Source: Adiantum capillus-veneris (taxonomy: Eukaryota; Streptophyta; Polypodiopsida; Polypodiales; Pteridaceae). From it: a stretch of 64,000 bases of DNA. The notes below the pieces were generated by a model that ran no database searches, was not told where the DNA came from, and saw nothing but the letters and a program-made list of their open reading frames with translations. The stretch covers positions 20,268,077-20,332,076 of the forward strand of contig CM043946.1 of the NCBI GenBank assembly GCA_014529385.2, written 5' to 3'. Made by a program: the position numbers and the translations under genes. Shown here piece by piece: positions 22,561 through 35,533 of the stretch (positions within the stretch are counted from its first letter, which is position 1; the number at the start of each line of letters is the position of its first letter).

Positions 22561-23208
22561 ATTTATGTATGCAACACGAGGCCGGATATTCAGTTTGCAG
22601 TCTCACAAGACAACAGATTTATACGTAGCCCAGGGTATAAGCATTGACAGACTGTCAAGAGGATTTTCCGATACCTTAGTGGCACTTTACATCTTGGCTT
22701 ATTTTATCCCAAGGGGAGATAATTGCCGCCATACTTACATGCTTTTTCAGACTCAAATTGGACTGGTTGTTTTGACACGCGAGTGTCCACAAGTGGTTTT
22801 TGTTTCATGCTTGGCAGTTCATGTATATCATGGTTGAGCAAGAAGCAACCTATTGTGGCCAGTTCTAGTTGTGAGGCTGAGTACAAGGAAGTCTTCATAG
22901 CTACGGTTGAGTGTGTATGGCTCAGACGCTTTATGGATGAACTGGGTGTTGGACAGGACACTACCAACACTATCTACACTGACAGTCAAAGCCCATTGGC
23001 AGTTGCGAGGAACCCAGTTTTTCATGCTCGCACAAAGCACATTGAGGTACATTACCACTATGTCAGGGAGAGGCTCTCAACAAGAGAGATCAGCTTGGCT
23101 TATGTGCCAACACATGACAACCTTGCAGATCTTTTCACAAAGGGATTGTCTCATGAGAAGTTCGAAGCTTTTTGCAAAGCTTTGGGCTTACTCCCCTTTG
23201 TGGACTGA
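22561..23208 (+). pseudogene. Copia C RNase H
   Basis: The open part 22723-23208 covers most of the domain: YLHAFSDSNWTGCFDTRVSTSGFCFMLG (first catalytic Asp in FSDSNW), SWLSKKQPIVASSSCEAEYKEV, TIYTDSQSPLAVARNPVFHARTKHIEVHYHYVRE, ADLFTKGLSHEKFEAFCKALGLLPFVD and a stop. This stretch is intact from the Asp onward. The preceding connection is frameshifted. Confidence 0.88.
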
Positions 23209-23283
23209 TCATGTCCTCGGGGCATGGCACTTACCTTTACTCATGTGCCATCTCTCGTTCATCGCATCACTCTAGGGGGGGTT

Positions 23284-23518
23284 TGTTACCATATACATGT
23301 GGTAGTGATGTGTGTGAACACACTTAGGACCGTCGAGACATTTTTTCCCTCTTTAGGAGGTTTTTTCCCGTGTGCATTATATATACACACATTCATTCTA
23401 GGGCTATCGATCTTTCCATTGCACAATAAGTAATATAATATTACTCTCTGTTGTGTGCCTTGATCTTCCTTTGTCTTCTCTAAGCTGTGTGAGTTTCCCT
23501 ACAATCCGAATCCCAATA
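23284..23518 (+). repeat. 3' LTR of copia C
   Basis: TGTTACCATATACATG to TCCCAATA. The terminal CA has become TA compared with the 5' LTR. It is preceded by AGGGGGGGTT and followed by taaat. Confidence 0.88.
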
Positions 23519-23523
23519 TAAAT

Positions 23524-24510
23524 GTCTTGAGCTTACATTATTGTCTCTATACATGACAACAAGGGCTGAACATAATCATCCATAAAAACAACATCTGATG
23601 AAACCAAGGTATGCTTTGTTTGTGGATGGTACAACATGTAACCTTTGCTTTTACCGAACAAAAATGCATTTAACAGCCTTATCATCCAATTTTTTGCGTT
23701 GCATTTGTGGCACCAAAGCATAAGCTAAGCAACCAAAAATGTGCATGTCATCAATAGAAGGATTTTTATTATGCCATGCTTCATATGGAGTCATAGACTG
23801 CAAAGATCTTGTAGGACACCTATTAAGTACATTAATGGCACACATAATATCCTCAAGCCAAAACAAATGTGAAAAAGCTTGACTTTTGACCATACATCAT
23901 GCATTTCTGTAAACGACCTATTTATCCTTTTAGCAACACCATTTTGCTGAGGTGTATACGACATTGTACATTGGTGTAAAGGTAATTGCCCAAGGAAGGA
24001 GTTTTCATGGGCCCACAAACATCAATGTGCACAAGATGCAACCTGCATGTAGCCCTTACCGAACCATCCTTTGGAAACTTCAAATGCTGCATCCTATCCA
24101 AAATAAATCCTTCACAAACATGCTTCACAAGTGCCTCAAGAGGTAGCAAAGAAGCAACCATATTAGATTTCTGCAAACGCAGCAAACTGGCAAGATTGAG
24201 ATGCCCAAAACATGCATGCCAAAGTTTTGCATATGAAATAGCCTTTAAATCCACAACTGCATTTGCAAAATTATGCCCACAATTTTCATACAAAGTGAGA
24301 TTATACAATCCACGACATAAAATGGCAGATGCAACAATTTCATCACCAAAACTGAGATCATGAATTGTACATTTGTCACCCACAAATTTGACAACAAGAT
24401 AAAGTCTAGAAAGTGCAGATACAGTCAAAAGGTTCTTTTTGATCCTAGCTACATAAAGTGCATCAACAACTGGGAAAGAACTTCCATTCGTAGTAGTCAA
24501 CACAACAACA
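23524..24510 (-). pseudogene. Copia A integrase
   Basis: Minus strand, from high coordinates: LWHACFGHLNLASLLRLQKSN, HVCEGFILDRMQHLKF (one zinc Cys changed to Phe), HLVHIDVCGPMKTPSLGNYLY (first Asp intact), a large gap, then YTPQQNGVAKRINRSF, where the usual VAERKN Glu is Lys. After that come NKNPSIDDMHIFGCLAYALVP and KGYMLYHPQTKHTLVSSD. The second Asp block is missing. The gene is cut at 23524 by copia C and continues as RT below 12413. Confidence 0.85.
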
Positions 24511-26034
24511 GTCTACACAATCTTTCCAACTCCCTTGACTAGATAAGAGACATTGTTGGCACAAGTGACTGTATTCCCACGAGGGACAGCCTCTAGAGAG
24601 GTAAAAAAGTCAAGATGACAGATAATGTGCACCACTATCAAAAGGAAAAAAGAGAAGGTAACTAGCACCACTATCAAAATACCACACATGAGCATCTGCA
24701 TCAAATGACATACATGCATCATGGACTGAAGGATCATAAGTGCACTCTACACTAAAAGACCATTTTGCATTTACATCGGCATCACAATCTGCTTTCACAA
24801 AAGACTCTACAATAGCTGCACCAACCTCTTTCTTCTTAGTCTCTTTTGCCTTCAACTTAGGACACTACTTGATCAAGTGATCACTAGCTTTACAATACTG
24901 GCAAGGCATGTTCTTTTTGCCCTTTTCACCAGAATTCCCATACGAGGTGTTGCCAATAGAAGCATTGAAAAAACATGTGATTTTCCACAAACTGAAGAAC
25001 CTGAGAAGTGGCTACGTTGTTGTTACCACTCTTTCTTTGAGCAACAATAAAGGCATGCTCAATTGCACGCAATTTAGCCCTTTTTTTTTTAAAGTGACTC
25101 TTGCAACAACAATGTGCATAATGAAACAAACTTGACAACTTTAGGATTTCCTTGGGACATAAGTATCCAAGTACTAGCAAAAGTTTGGTAAGAATCTGAC
25201 AAAGCATCAAGAATAACTTGCATAAGGAAGCTATTAGAAATGACTTTGCCTGCAGAAATAAGTTGCTCATTAATATCCTTAATACCAGCAAGGAAAGTGT
25301 CCATTTCATCTTCCTCATGCATAATTTTTGACTCCAACAATAGAGGCATGCTCAATTGCACGCTATCTAGCCTTGGTTTTTTTAAAAAGTGACTCTTGCA
25401 ACATCAATGTGCATAATGCATCAAACTTGATAAAGATTTCCTTGGATCATAAATATCCTAGTACTAGCAAAAGTCTGGTAAGAATCTGGCAAAGCATAAA
25501 GAACAGTCTACATAAGGGAGCTTACAGAAATGACTGCCAGCAAAAATAAGTTTCTCATTAATATCCTTGATATCATCAAGAAAAGTGTCCATTTCATCTT
25601 CCTCATACATAATTTTTGACTCCATCTCTTTACGCAAAAATGCGATTTTAGCCTCATTGCAACTTGCATAAAGACAAGCCAGAATATCCCAAGCGTGTTT
25701 TGTAGATTTAGTTGAGCGAATGTGAGGATTAATATTGCGCTTCACAGACAACACAATCAATCCATGAGCTTGCGTATCTCTAACATCCAAACAAGATTGC
25801 TCAACCGTAGGCAAAACAAATAGCAGCAACCCTGCCACCAAAACCTGCAACATCCTCAAGATTGCTTGTATCCTCAGAACCAGGACATACATCAATGCCC
25901 TCCACAAAATTCCAAATGCCCTACGACACAAGAACGTGTTTCATCAAGTAAGTCCAGATTGGGTAATTGTCCCCATCCAATTTCTCCTCAGCAGTAGCAA
26001 ACATCTTGAACCCATCTATGTTGTTGTCAGCCAT
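24511..26034 (-). pseudogene. Copia A gag and protease
   Basis: Gag begins at the Met at 26034 (MADNNIDGFKMFATAEEKLD, then GDNYPIWTYL), only about 340 bases inside the LTR. It continues with GLIVLSVKRNINPHIRS, AWDILACLYASCNEAKIAFL and MESKIMYEEDEMDTFLDDIK. A second, overlapping run of the same block (EDEMDTFLAGIKDINEQLI at about 25090-25361) shows an internal duplication of roughly 300 bp. The protease region near 24680 has YFDSGASYLLFFPFDSGAHY, where the DSGA site appears twice after a short duplication. Several stops and shifts are present. Confidence 0.82.
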
Positions 26035-26381
26035 GGCCAGTGCATACACCTGATGTGAAAACTGCCCGAGAAGAGGAGAAATGAAGCGAGACCAGCACGT
26101 GCTATATAGCACAACCCGAAGAAGACTATAAGAGACGTGTTACATAAAAAAATGGAACTGACAAAAATTCTACACAAAAGGACAAAATTGCATGCACAAT
26201 ACAACTATATGTAGTGGAAACGGAGGCCGAAATGAGCCTGAATGGAAATTTTGAGCAGACCGAAAGAATTTGTAGACCAAATTCCGCTCACCAAAGCTCT
26301 GCACAATTTGAGAAAGTGAACAGATGTGCTAGCGTTGCTCGCGACTAAGCCAGTGAGAGTGCAACTTGCTTTGATACCAAT

Positions 26382-26578
26382 TGTTGGAATTAGGGTTGCA
26401 AGGAAACATACATAGCTTGAAGCTTAAGGCACACAACAGAGACTAGTATTACTTAGTGTGCAATGGAAGATAAGTTAACTTTAGATGATGGGCGTATATA
26501 CAATGCACGGTGAGGAAAAAATACCCTGATGGTCCTAAGCATGTTCAAACACATCACTACCACATGTATATGCTAACA
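26382..26578 (-). repeat. 5' LTR of copia A
   Basis: Plus-strand ends TGTTGGAATTAGGG and ATATGCTAACA, 197 bp, followed by the target duplication ttaag. On the minus strand it is followed by ATTGGTATCAAAGCAAG, the tRNA-Met primer site. It is shorter than its partner (228 bp) because of small deletions. Confidence 0.87.
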
Positions 26579-26583
26579 TTAAG

Positions 26584-29500
26584 GGAGTTTTCACATCCTT
26601 CTTGAATACTACATCCATATTACTAGATACTTTGTCTATTGTCTGCTCCTCATCAACCCCCAAGTTCAAATCTCTAATTTACCCTCCCAAACTCTAGGAC
26701 TCTTTCTTGTACATTCCTCAAAAGGCTTTTTTTGCTTTGCTAAATGGACGCCTCATTTTGTTAGTCCCTTTATAACATTGGTCTCACTTTCAACTCAATT
26801 TTTGGTATAGTTATAGCTCCCAAGAATTCAGTTCCTCGTTTCTAATTTTTTGTTATTCTGCTTCGTAATTTTTCTTCTTCATCTTCTTCTTACTCATCTA
26901 CCATATTAATGCCTTGTGTATATAGGGCGTAGCTTTCTCAAGAACATGTGCTAACAATAAATTCATACATTTCTTAGGATAAGTTGATTTCATAAGTACC
27001 TACATGAATTCCTTGTGAGCCTTTCATATGTGCCTAGTCCCTTTAATAGATAAAGAACCTTTCTAAAGAAAATCCCACAATTCTACCTATACAAACACAT
27101 CTAGGACAAGAGTTAAGGAGATCCTTTATAGGATCTTCCGTGGTGTCTAGGCTAGTTTGGTTGAGCTATTTTCAAAAGTTTAGGTACTACATAAGTACCT
27201 ATGGCCACCATAAACAACAATCTAACCATGTTATGAAGTACGCAAAGATGGTAGCATACCTTAAAAGTACACATGGCACATCAAAAGTACCTAGAGAACG
27301 TTACATTCACCATTTGAGGTGCCCATGATACATAAATTGGACCTTCTTTTTGAAGTCATAAGTACTTAATATGTACTTAAGAAGTACCTATGGACATATC
27401 ATGGATACAAATCTTTAAAAAGTGTATAATTTCTTATTGGAAGTACCTTTAGAATCTCATAAATAACCTACTAGGTATCTGTGGTAGCTAGATTAATACA
27501 ATTATGTAGCTCCGAAGTCTGTATGGACATCATAATATGACCTCATTCTACAAGGCCACTCTAGAGAACTTAAGGTTCTCTTAAAAATTCATGTGGAATG
27601 TGTACCCACAAAGAACCTACAACACTACCAATGCACTGTAGAGTACTTAAGGTTGGAAAGTAAATATAGAGTTGCACAATTACTCATGAAAGTACCTACA
27701 TACCTACGAAACTCCTATGAAACTACAAAGCCACTTTAAACTTCCTAAGACACTCCAAAAAGTACCTATGGAAGTGGAGAGCATACGATAATAAATATGA
27801 ACCTACAAATACCTTTTGAACTATTACAAGGAGACATTTCAAAATCCTACATTTTCGAAAATTCTACTTGCACTTCCGACTTGCACTCTCAAAAGGAGAA
27901 AATACAGCTACTCAAGAAAAAAAGACTTCCTCAAACACTATATGGTATCTACAAAAACCTATGACTACACAACTATTGACGACATCCATAGGTACTTCAT
28001 CAAGTACCTTTGGCACCACAAAAGATACTATGCAATCTTAGAGGCACGATGTGAGCTGTCCATGGTAGCATTGTTTGAGTTTTCTGAAAGGTAAAGAAAC
28101 CTTCATTAACAGGATTCCAAGTGCCTATGGTAGACAATGCAAGAATATTACAAAGAGCCATGTAGTTCAAAATACCTAAGCTTTTCTATAACCAGTTTGC
28201 ACAACCATCATCATGATAGGAAACAATCACTTTGGAGTGTGAGAAACTCCATTCATCGATTTTATTGAGCGCGTTTTAATCATGAACGGACTCTCTATTC
28301 AAATCTTACTTCTGTACTTTGATGGTCCTACATATTCTAAATTGGATTCTTGAGTTCTAGTACGTTTATTTGCAACTACAAAACCAATTTTCCAAACTGA
28401 TGCACTGTCTATTGCCTAATGTAGTGTTTTGCAAAATTGTGACACAATGAGTTGGTTTGTTCTTATTACTTCATTAATTGGGAAGTGTATCTCAAGTGTG
28501 GAACTAGAGCTATATGGAAAAGGAAGTTATTGGGTCATGAACATGCCTCAAAGGGGTAATCATCATAAAAATATATGGCTGGCTATTGCTAGAGGGAACA
28601 AAGGAATCTCTCAAAAAATACAGTGGAGCCATATAAGATAACTTATATCACATTATACCAAGCACTAGGTCTCCAAGGAGAGATCACCTCCTGAACATAA
28701 ACCCAAGATGGTGAAGACAATTGGTTCTGTAGAGTACTCTTCCGTTGTCCACTGTACACATTGGCTCCCCACACAAGACATTTCTCCTATGTGGTGAAAG
28801 CAATTCAAATCATACAAGGTAACAGGTGTTTGGGTTGTAATGATACCCAGTCATTGCATTCGGGCAAGTGAAATGGGACAATCAAATTAGAAGGGGGCAA
28901 AACAGTTTGAGAAACATCCTAAAAACAAGCTTTAATCAAGTAGCCGAGGTGTACAGTTGTAATAAATAAAAAATGATACCACCACAAGGTTTTGCAGCCA
29001 ATGTCTGTATTTCATGTCTTAATGCCTTATGTCAAGTATTAAGAAGCTCATCTTTTTTGATTCCTCCATTCTCTTATTTGAAAAGAACCAAACAAAAATT
29101 TCTATTTGTTACCTTTACAAACAGATTGAACAACGTGACTAGTCATGGTGGCGTACATAAGCTGATGGAAGAGTTCATTGAACCCTAAATTTGTACAGCT
29201 ATCTCCTTTCTCCTACAAGGCAAGTTTTCGCATGCCCCAGAAAAAAAAGAAACCTAGATCCGAGATGTACCACAAAAGGTGACATGCTTGTATACGCGTA
29301 TAAATATTGGCATTTCTTACTAAGAACTAGTCACCACTTGATCATAGAAAATGCAGTAGCACTACAAAGACCACCATAAAAATATTACGGAGTCTCATCT
29401 GAAATTTCTTAAGATTTACATATATTTGAATGCATTGGCTATGCTGGCTTTTCCAACAGAGAAACTCTCTGCTTCTCTGCAATTCCATAGGGCAATACAA

Positions 29501-29711
29501 TTAGAACTGTACAACGAGATAAACAAGAAAAATTTAATCAAGAGTTACAATGAAACCTGCTTGGTTTCCTACAGGAAACGCCACCATCACCGTGCAAGCG
29601 AGTCCCTGTCATGATGGTTTTACTATCATTAAGGGTGAACATACCCAATGGAAGATGACGGCTAGGATATGAAGAAGAACAGGCTTTATGCTAAGGCACA
29701 ATAGAGAGCTT
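26584..29711. other. Intergenic region downstream of MMS19
   Basis: No gene is seen between the nested stack and the MMS19 stop codon. From about 26985 to 28180 a degenerate AGTACCT-type motif recurs (listed separately). The rest is AT-rich with small chance ORFs. The open stretch at 28429-28641 matches nothing I recognise. The MMS19 3' UTR must lie in the upper part of this stretch, but I could not assign a poly(A) site. Confidence 0.6.
26985..28180 (+). repeat. Degenerate dispersed repeat with AGTACCT(ATGG) core
   Basis: The words AAGTACCTA, AGTACCTATGG, AGTACCTTTGG, AAGTACTTAA and close variants recur at irregular spacing (for example near 26993, 27188, 27285, 27385, 27440, 27688, 27760, 28000). 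The motif is near-absent from the rest of the window. It could be a decayed satellite or the body of an old transposon. Confidence 0.5.
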
Positions 29712-29795
29712 TTACCAGGCTCGTCGACACCTAATAGCCTCCTTCCTCACAGAGCGCTTGGGATCGTCCAGTGTATTTGTCAAGGACTTCAAAAC
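29712..29795 (-). CDS. MMS19: MMS19 last coding exon
   Basis: 84 nt in phase 0: VLKSLTNTLDDPKRSVRKEA followed by IRCRRAW and TAA (29712-29714). The LDDPKR.VR.EA.RCR.AW ending is the most recognisable piece of MMS19. The acceptor is TGCAG at 29796-29800. Confidence 0.92.
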   Translation of the reverse strand, partial: VLKSLTNTLDDPKRSVRKEAIRCRRAW

Positions 29796-32200
29796 CTGCA
29801 TGATAGCAACAAATCGTCTTGAGAGTGATTGCTGCACCATGCAACTTGTGAACTTCCTTCATAAACAATACATCACCTGAGCCCGGAAAGGAAAGACTCT
29901 TGCGTAGGGTAGTGCTACAAGCGCACCAAGGCACAGCAAAGAAGTCTCACGTACCACCTGCATAAAAGAGACCAACAAAACAAGATTCATTCTCTAAATG
30001 ACTAGACAATGCTTGACGTCTGTTTTCTCAATTAACACACTGATGCAAAACGACTTGCCGCTGAATCTCTGTAGTTTATCAAGTTTTGTAGACGGCCAAT
30101 AATGGCCGGCACATGTTGAGAAGCAACTTCGGCAGCTGCAACAGATGGAGCCATACGCATTTCAGCTCAAGACGTCATGTTCTATAAATATTCATCACCC
30201 AAAACATAGCAGGCATTTTTACTTGATTAATGGTATTGTTTTCCCAATGCCTCCCTGTTATCACACCATAAAAACCCTTTTGTAGTATAGACATAGGAGT
30301 TTTCTTCCTTTTGCTGCGGTATTGTCACAGCCAGGTTGAGTGGAATTAAAGGGCAATGGGTATTATAAGCATGCAATTGCTTTCACTGCCTAACTGGGAA
30401 GAGGACACAAAACATGTCAAATGAAGAAGAGTATTTAATTTCAAATGGCCCAGAATTGGGTGATTTAACACCACCAAAGCTTCTGCATCCTCAACACAGG
30501 TGCTAATGTTAGTGGGTTTCTGTGCAGATGATGCAGGATAGCTATTTAGACACTAACATATCTATGTCAATACACAGGGAGTCATTCCGGTTGGGGAACA
30601 TAGACTATGCTGGCTTGTCAAGCACGACAGAACAGCCTATCCACAATGCCTATTAGGCTAGCAAACAAGGACAACAAATCAAGATCAATAGGAAGACTTT
30701 CTTGACCACAGCATCTACTAACAAATCAAGATCGACAAGCAGACTTTCTCACACACACCGTCTCAAATTGCTACGAAACTTAGAACGACATACGACACTA
30801 AAAAAGCATGCTGAGCCTGATAAATAGGATTGTGAGGGTCAAAAATTGCGATCCTTTGTTGATGTTTATGTTTTTGCCTTAAGGGTTTGATCAGTAAGAT
30901 GATGTTGTGGACATGCTTTAACCTTTTTTCATCATAGTTTTGAAAATCACTTGAGCTTTTCCAATAGAGTTTTCCGCATCTACCCCTTCCGAGAAAAATA
31001 TACGGTGGAAAAGCTCGCATATTATGTAAGTCAGCCTCTTTCATAATATGTATTGTGCGTATTATACACCGCCGTATTTAACATACCATCCGGGACTTGG
31101 CGGCTATGTAGGGATTCCAAAGTTCACACACATGCTAGCAGACAGGAAACAACTACCTGGCTGAATAGGATACAAGTAGGATACTAGAGGTAATTTCTAT
31201 GGGGACTTAAAGAGGCAGTCGTGATTTTCAAGAAAATTAGCAGGTTTTCACTGTTGATGGAGCTAATGACAAGCTGATCTAAATTCTTTTCAGAAGTAAA
31301 TGTGAAAAAAATTTCTTTACAGATACGATCATTCTTCTCATATGCAAAGCAGACCTTTAACAGTGTTGTGAAGAGGGATCCAGCAGAGTGGTTCAACCTT
31401 CTGAATCACAAACAGGAGAGAAGGGACGAGCGTGATGCTTTCACTTAATTGCGATGAGGAATGCCAGCTTAAATAGTCATATCCAACATTCTCAGATAGA
31501 TCCTTTGACAAAGCGCTTGTGTTTGTCTCTTAAACACAAGCTTAACATCCAAAGGGAGAAAATTAAGGAGACAATGACCATTAAGATCCAGATAAGGAGA
31601 AACACAAGTCAACTGAATCCTGATTTAATCACATAATCCAGCATGTTGAAAATCTGAACAAAGGCACAAAACAATAAAAAACTGCACTGAAGTGACACAT
31701 TCATGAGATTACCAAGTTTGTCGACCAGAATTGAAGAAAGAACTAGGAGAACAGATAACAGCACGTCAGAATGCCTTTCATCACCAGATAAAGCTGACAA
31801 GCTCTCCAACACTAAAGGGAATGCCTGACAGAACTCATAAGCACCTGTTATATATTTGATGTCTCCACTGCCATCAAAACAGCTACTACACAACATTACA
31901 ACGTACAAACTTACTCTGTTTGATTCTGTCAGAACCACCGTTATGGGAATTCCGGCAACCAAATTTCCAAAAGCGTAGTACAGCATGGCCCTGGGAGAGG
32001 TAACAACTTCATAATTTAATACTCGATTAGAAAGAAGCATTGGAGGGACAAGACAAAACCAATAGCAGTGGTTAAAAGGCCCACTTCAGTCTATTTTCTT
32101 ACTCAACCCCACATTAGCCTATTTTATTTTGTAGCCAGAGGATACACACATGTACATCGTTCTATGTCATATGCCAACTTCGCACTCTAACACATGTTAT

Positions 32201-32246
<46 letters not shown>

Positions 32247-32280
32247 AAAGTTTCCTACGACGTTAAAACTCACTTCTTCT

Positions 32281-32379
<99 letters not shown>

Positions 32380-35300
32380 ACCAGTGGGCGTAGCAGTGGA
32401 TCATGCTCTCTTGACACTGTCCGTATCTTTTCAGTTTAGTACAGCCCAGAAATCAGGAGGCAGGTCACACACCCGTTATACATTTACACCAGAGACTGAC
32501 TCGGTTTATACAGAGGCAATCTGGGATCGTCTATGCACAGTTGCTCCAGGCCTCTCAGTAGAGGAGTGCACTACTTTACTGACTGAGACACTACATGATG
32601 CAGCATCAGAGGCATACCCACACACTCAACCGGATCGGAGGCGACATTCTGGGAGCATGCCCCAGAATAGTTGGTACGATGAGGAGTGCAGAGAGATGAG
32701 AGCCCAGCTTCAGAGGGATCTTCATTTAGGAGTCATCACCTACAGACAGTCGCGGATTGCTTTCCGGCGCCTTGTGCGAAAGAAGAAACGAGCTTACCTG
32801 GCCCAGATGGAGCGAGACTTGTATCAGTTGTTCTTGAGTAGAGACTCAGGCGAGGCATGGCGACTCTTCCATGAGCACTCCCCTCCCCCAGTGATTACTT
32901 CTCCTGATGTGTGGGGCCAGTATGCGACATCGTTATATACGGTTCCTGGGCAGGATCCCCTTCCAGATCCTACAGAGCCATGTCCACCTACGAGCACCTT
33001 CTTTACCACTGAGATGGTAAAGAGAGCCATTGACAGGATGAGGACCAGGAGGGCTTACGATCATGACGGTCTAGTAGCGGAGCACTTTATACATGCTAGG
33101 GATATGTTGATGGAGGTTCTTGCAGTGTTGTTCAATCGTGCCATGTGTGAGGGATTACCTGAGACTTGGAGGTTGTCTACTATTGTGCCTATATTCAAGG
33201 CAGGTGATCCTACAGAGCCTGGAAATTACCGCACTATTATGGTTGGACACACACTGGCACGATTGTATGCATCCATTATTGAGCAGCAGTTGAGTAACTG
33301 GGCAGAGGGTGAGGGTGTACGGGCAAAGGGACAGGCAGGTTTCAGGAGGGGTTTCTCCACTCTTGACCATATTCTGACACTCAGAGCTATCATTGAGGAG
33401 GGCAGGTCACATGGGAGACGGATTTATTGTAGCTTTGTGGATTTCCGCAAAGCATTTGACATGGTACCGAGAGCTCGACTGATGCGCAGACTGCAGGAGA
33501 TGGGGGTGCCCACAGTGTTGATTTGGGGGATTATGGCTTTATACAGATCAGTGATGGGACATGTACGCACCCCAGAGGGGATATCTGACTTAGTTCACTC
33601 CACTATCGGGGTGAAACAGGGTTGCCCATTGTCTCCTACTCTATTTGGTATGTATGTTGATGAGGTGTCTGATTACATTGACAGAGAGGGTGATAGAGGT
33701 GCCCAGCTGGCAGGGACGTGGATCCCATTGTTGTTATATGCTGATGATATTGTCTTGATCTCTGACTCACCAGAGGGTATGCAGCGACAGTTGGATGCAT
33801 TACACAGTTTTGCAGAGGATAGTGGATTGTCTGTAAACCTTGGTAAAACCAAGGTCATGGTGTTTAACACCACACCGCAATGGATCAGGAGATCGGCACC
33901 GACCTTCACGTATGGTCAAGAGATTGTGGAGTATACAGATGCATACACTTACCTTGGGATAGTCTTCACTGGGCCGAGGTTTTCTTTGGGGAGAGCAGCA
34001 GAGACTAGACTGACCAGAGCTTATGCGGCCTTGGGAGGCTTGGAGAGGATGTGTTCGCAGGTTCAGTTCCAGGAACCTCGGACAAAGTTATGGCTCTTTG
34101 ATACTTTAGTAGCCTCAGCTATGATGTATGGGGTACAGGTTTGGGGACCTTCTGTAGGCCAGGATGGTTGGAGACGTATGGAGAGGCCCTTGGTATCTAT
34201 GATCTCCCGATTGATTAGAGCCAAGGCCTCCGTACCTCACGCGATCATTCGAGCAGAGCTAGCTGCCCCCCCCATGGAGATTGAGGCGCTTACCAGATCA
34301 GTGTCCTTTGTGCACAGCCTATGGGATACTACTAGAGACAGATATGCTAGACTGGCCCTTGAGTCTTCCAGACAGTTAGCTCTACAGGGGGACACTTCAT
34401 GCTGGTATGCACAGATGACTTCATGGTTTCAGACGCATGGCTTCACCATGGACAGGTTGCCCCCTTTCCAGTATTCTCTTCAGGCACCCTCGCTGTCTCT
34501 TACACGGGTGGAGATCACTAGACTCATTCGTCAGGACCTGATCCAGCTCGACACCAGGAGGACATGGATAGAGCCGCCTCAGGAGTTGAGCACGAAGATG
34601 GCTTTCTATAGAGAGCATCTTCTCCACCTCACAGGAGATGGGTTTGTGATTCGACCCAGCTACATGGACACACATATGTCTCATGGTTTGCGTTGTGCCA
34701 TTGGTCACATACGCACACCCTCACATCAGCTCGAGATTGAGACTGGTAGATTCAGAGGGATACCAGCAGACAGCAGGATATGCCGATTATGCCAGAGAGA
34801 GCCAGAGACAGAGTTGCACTACATATGTCATTGCACAGTGTTCTATGAGATACGGGGGCGTTTCCACTGCTTATTCAGAGAGGGTTTTGGTCCTCTATCT
34901 AGGGTCATGAGTTATGAGGATCAGAGATGTCTTGGACTATATCTACTTGAGTTACACAGGTATAGAGACACTTTACTGGGGAGAGCTAGAGAGAGGCAGT
35001 CCCAGAGACACATTACAGATTTCTTTTCACTAGATATGGGACAGCCAGAGGAGCAGCCACCACTGCAGAGCTCGTCCCACACTCATTCGACCACTACTGG
35101 CACTCTCATCGACTGAGCATTGGAGCTACAGAGATACAGACGACCGCGACTGAGGAGAGGAGCTACACAGCATCGACGGAGACTACAACAGAAGATTCGA
35201 GCCATACTCTCTCGACATCCAGAGTGCAGATGGGGATGGATCCTCACCATTTCTTCCATCTTTGTTTCACACACTGTTACATCCAGTTTACCGGGTACCT

Positions 35301-35492
35301 ATTGTATCAGCTGCTACACCCACGTAGTTTTAGATTGTAGTAGTAGTAGTAGTATTTTGTTCCACTTCTAGTTCTTTTCTAGTTCTTTTGTACCCAGACA
35401 TGGTATTAGATTCACTATTTTGTAACTGATTGGTCTCATAGGTCATTTTGGCCTTTTGAAGACGTTAATATAACATTTCATTTCATTTCATT

Positions 35493-35533
<41 letters not shown>

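Larger units (their letters stand above)
12419..23518 (+). mobile_element. Copia element C (inserted head-on in copia A)
   Basis: Plus-strand copia of the same family as copia A, with LTRs at 12419-12647 and 23284-23518 flanked by taaat (12414-12418 and 23519-23523). The primer site TTGGTATCAGAGCAGG (12649-12664) matches initiator tRNA-Met, and the polypurine tract AGGGGGGGTT sits just before the 3' LTR. Internal order: gag, protease, integrase, RT, RNase H. It is itself split within gag by chromovirus D (13885-19715). All coding units carry stops and frameshifts. It inserted into the integrase/RT boundary of copia A in the opposite orientation. Confidence 0.9.
32378..35493 (+). mobile_element. 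LINE copy 1 (5'-truncated, intact ORF2 remainder)
   Basis: Starts abruptly after a CT run inside the endonuclease (GVAVDHALL block) and continues through RT and zinc finger to a stop at 35114-35116. It has a 3' UTR of about 375 bp ending in the family 3' core (about 35430-35470) and CATTT repeats. Another CT run follows. It lies antisense inside the 16.4-kb MMS19 intron. Confidence 0.88.

Noticed and set aside
30763-31396. Minus-strand open frames of 93 and 70 codons
   Set aside because: They lie within the MMS19 intron between 30135 and 31713, have no MMS19 similarity, and the flanking exon phases join without them.
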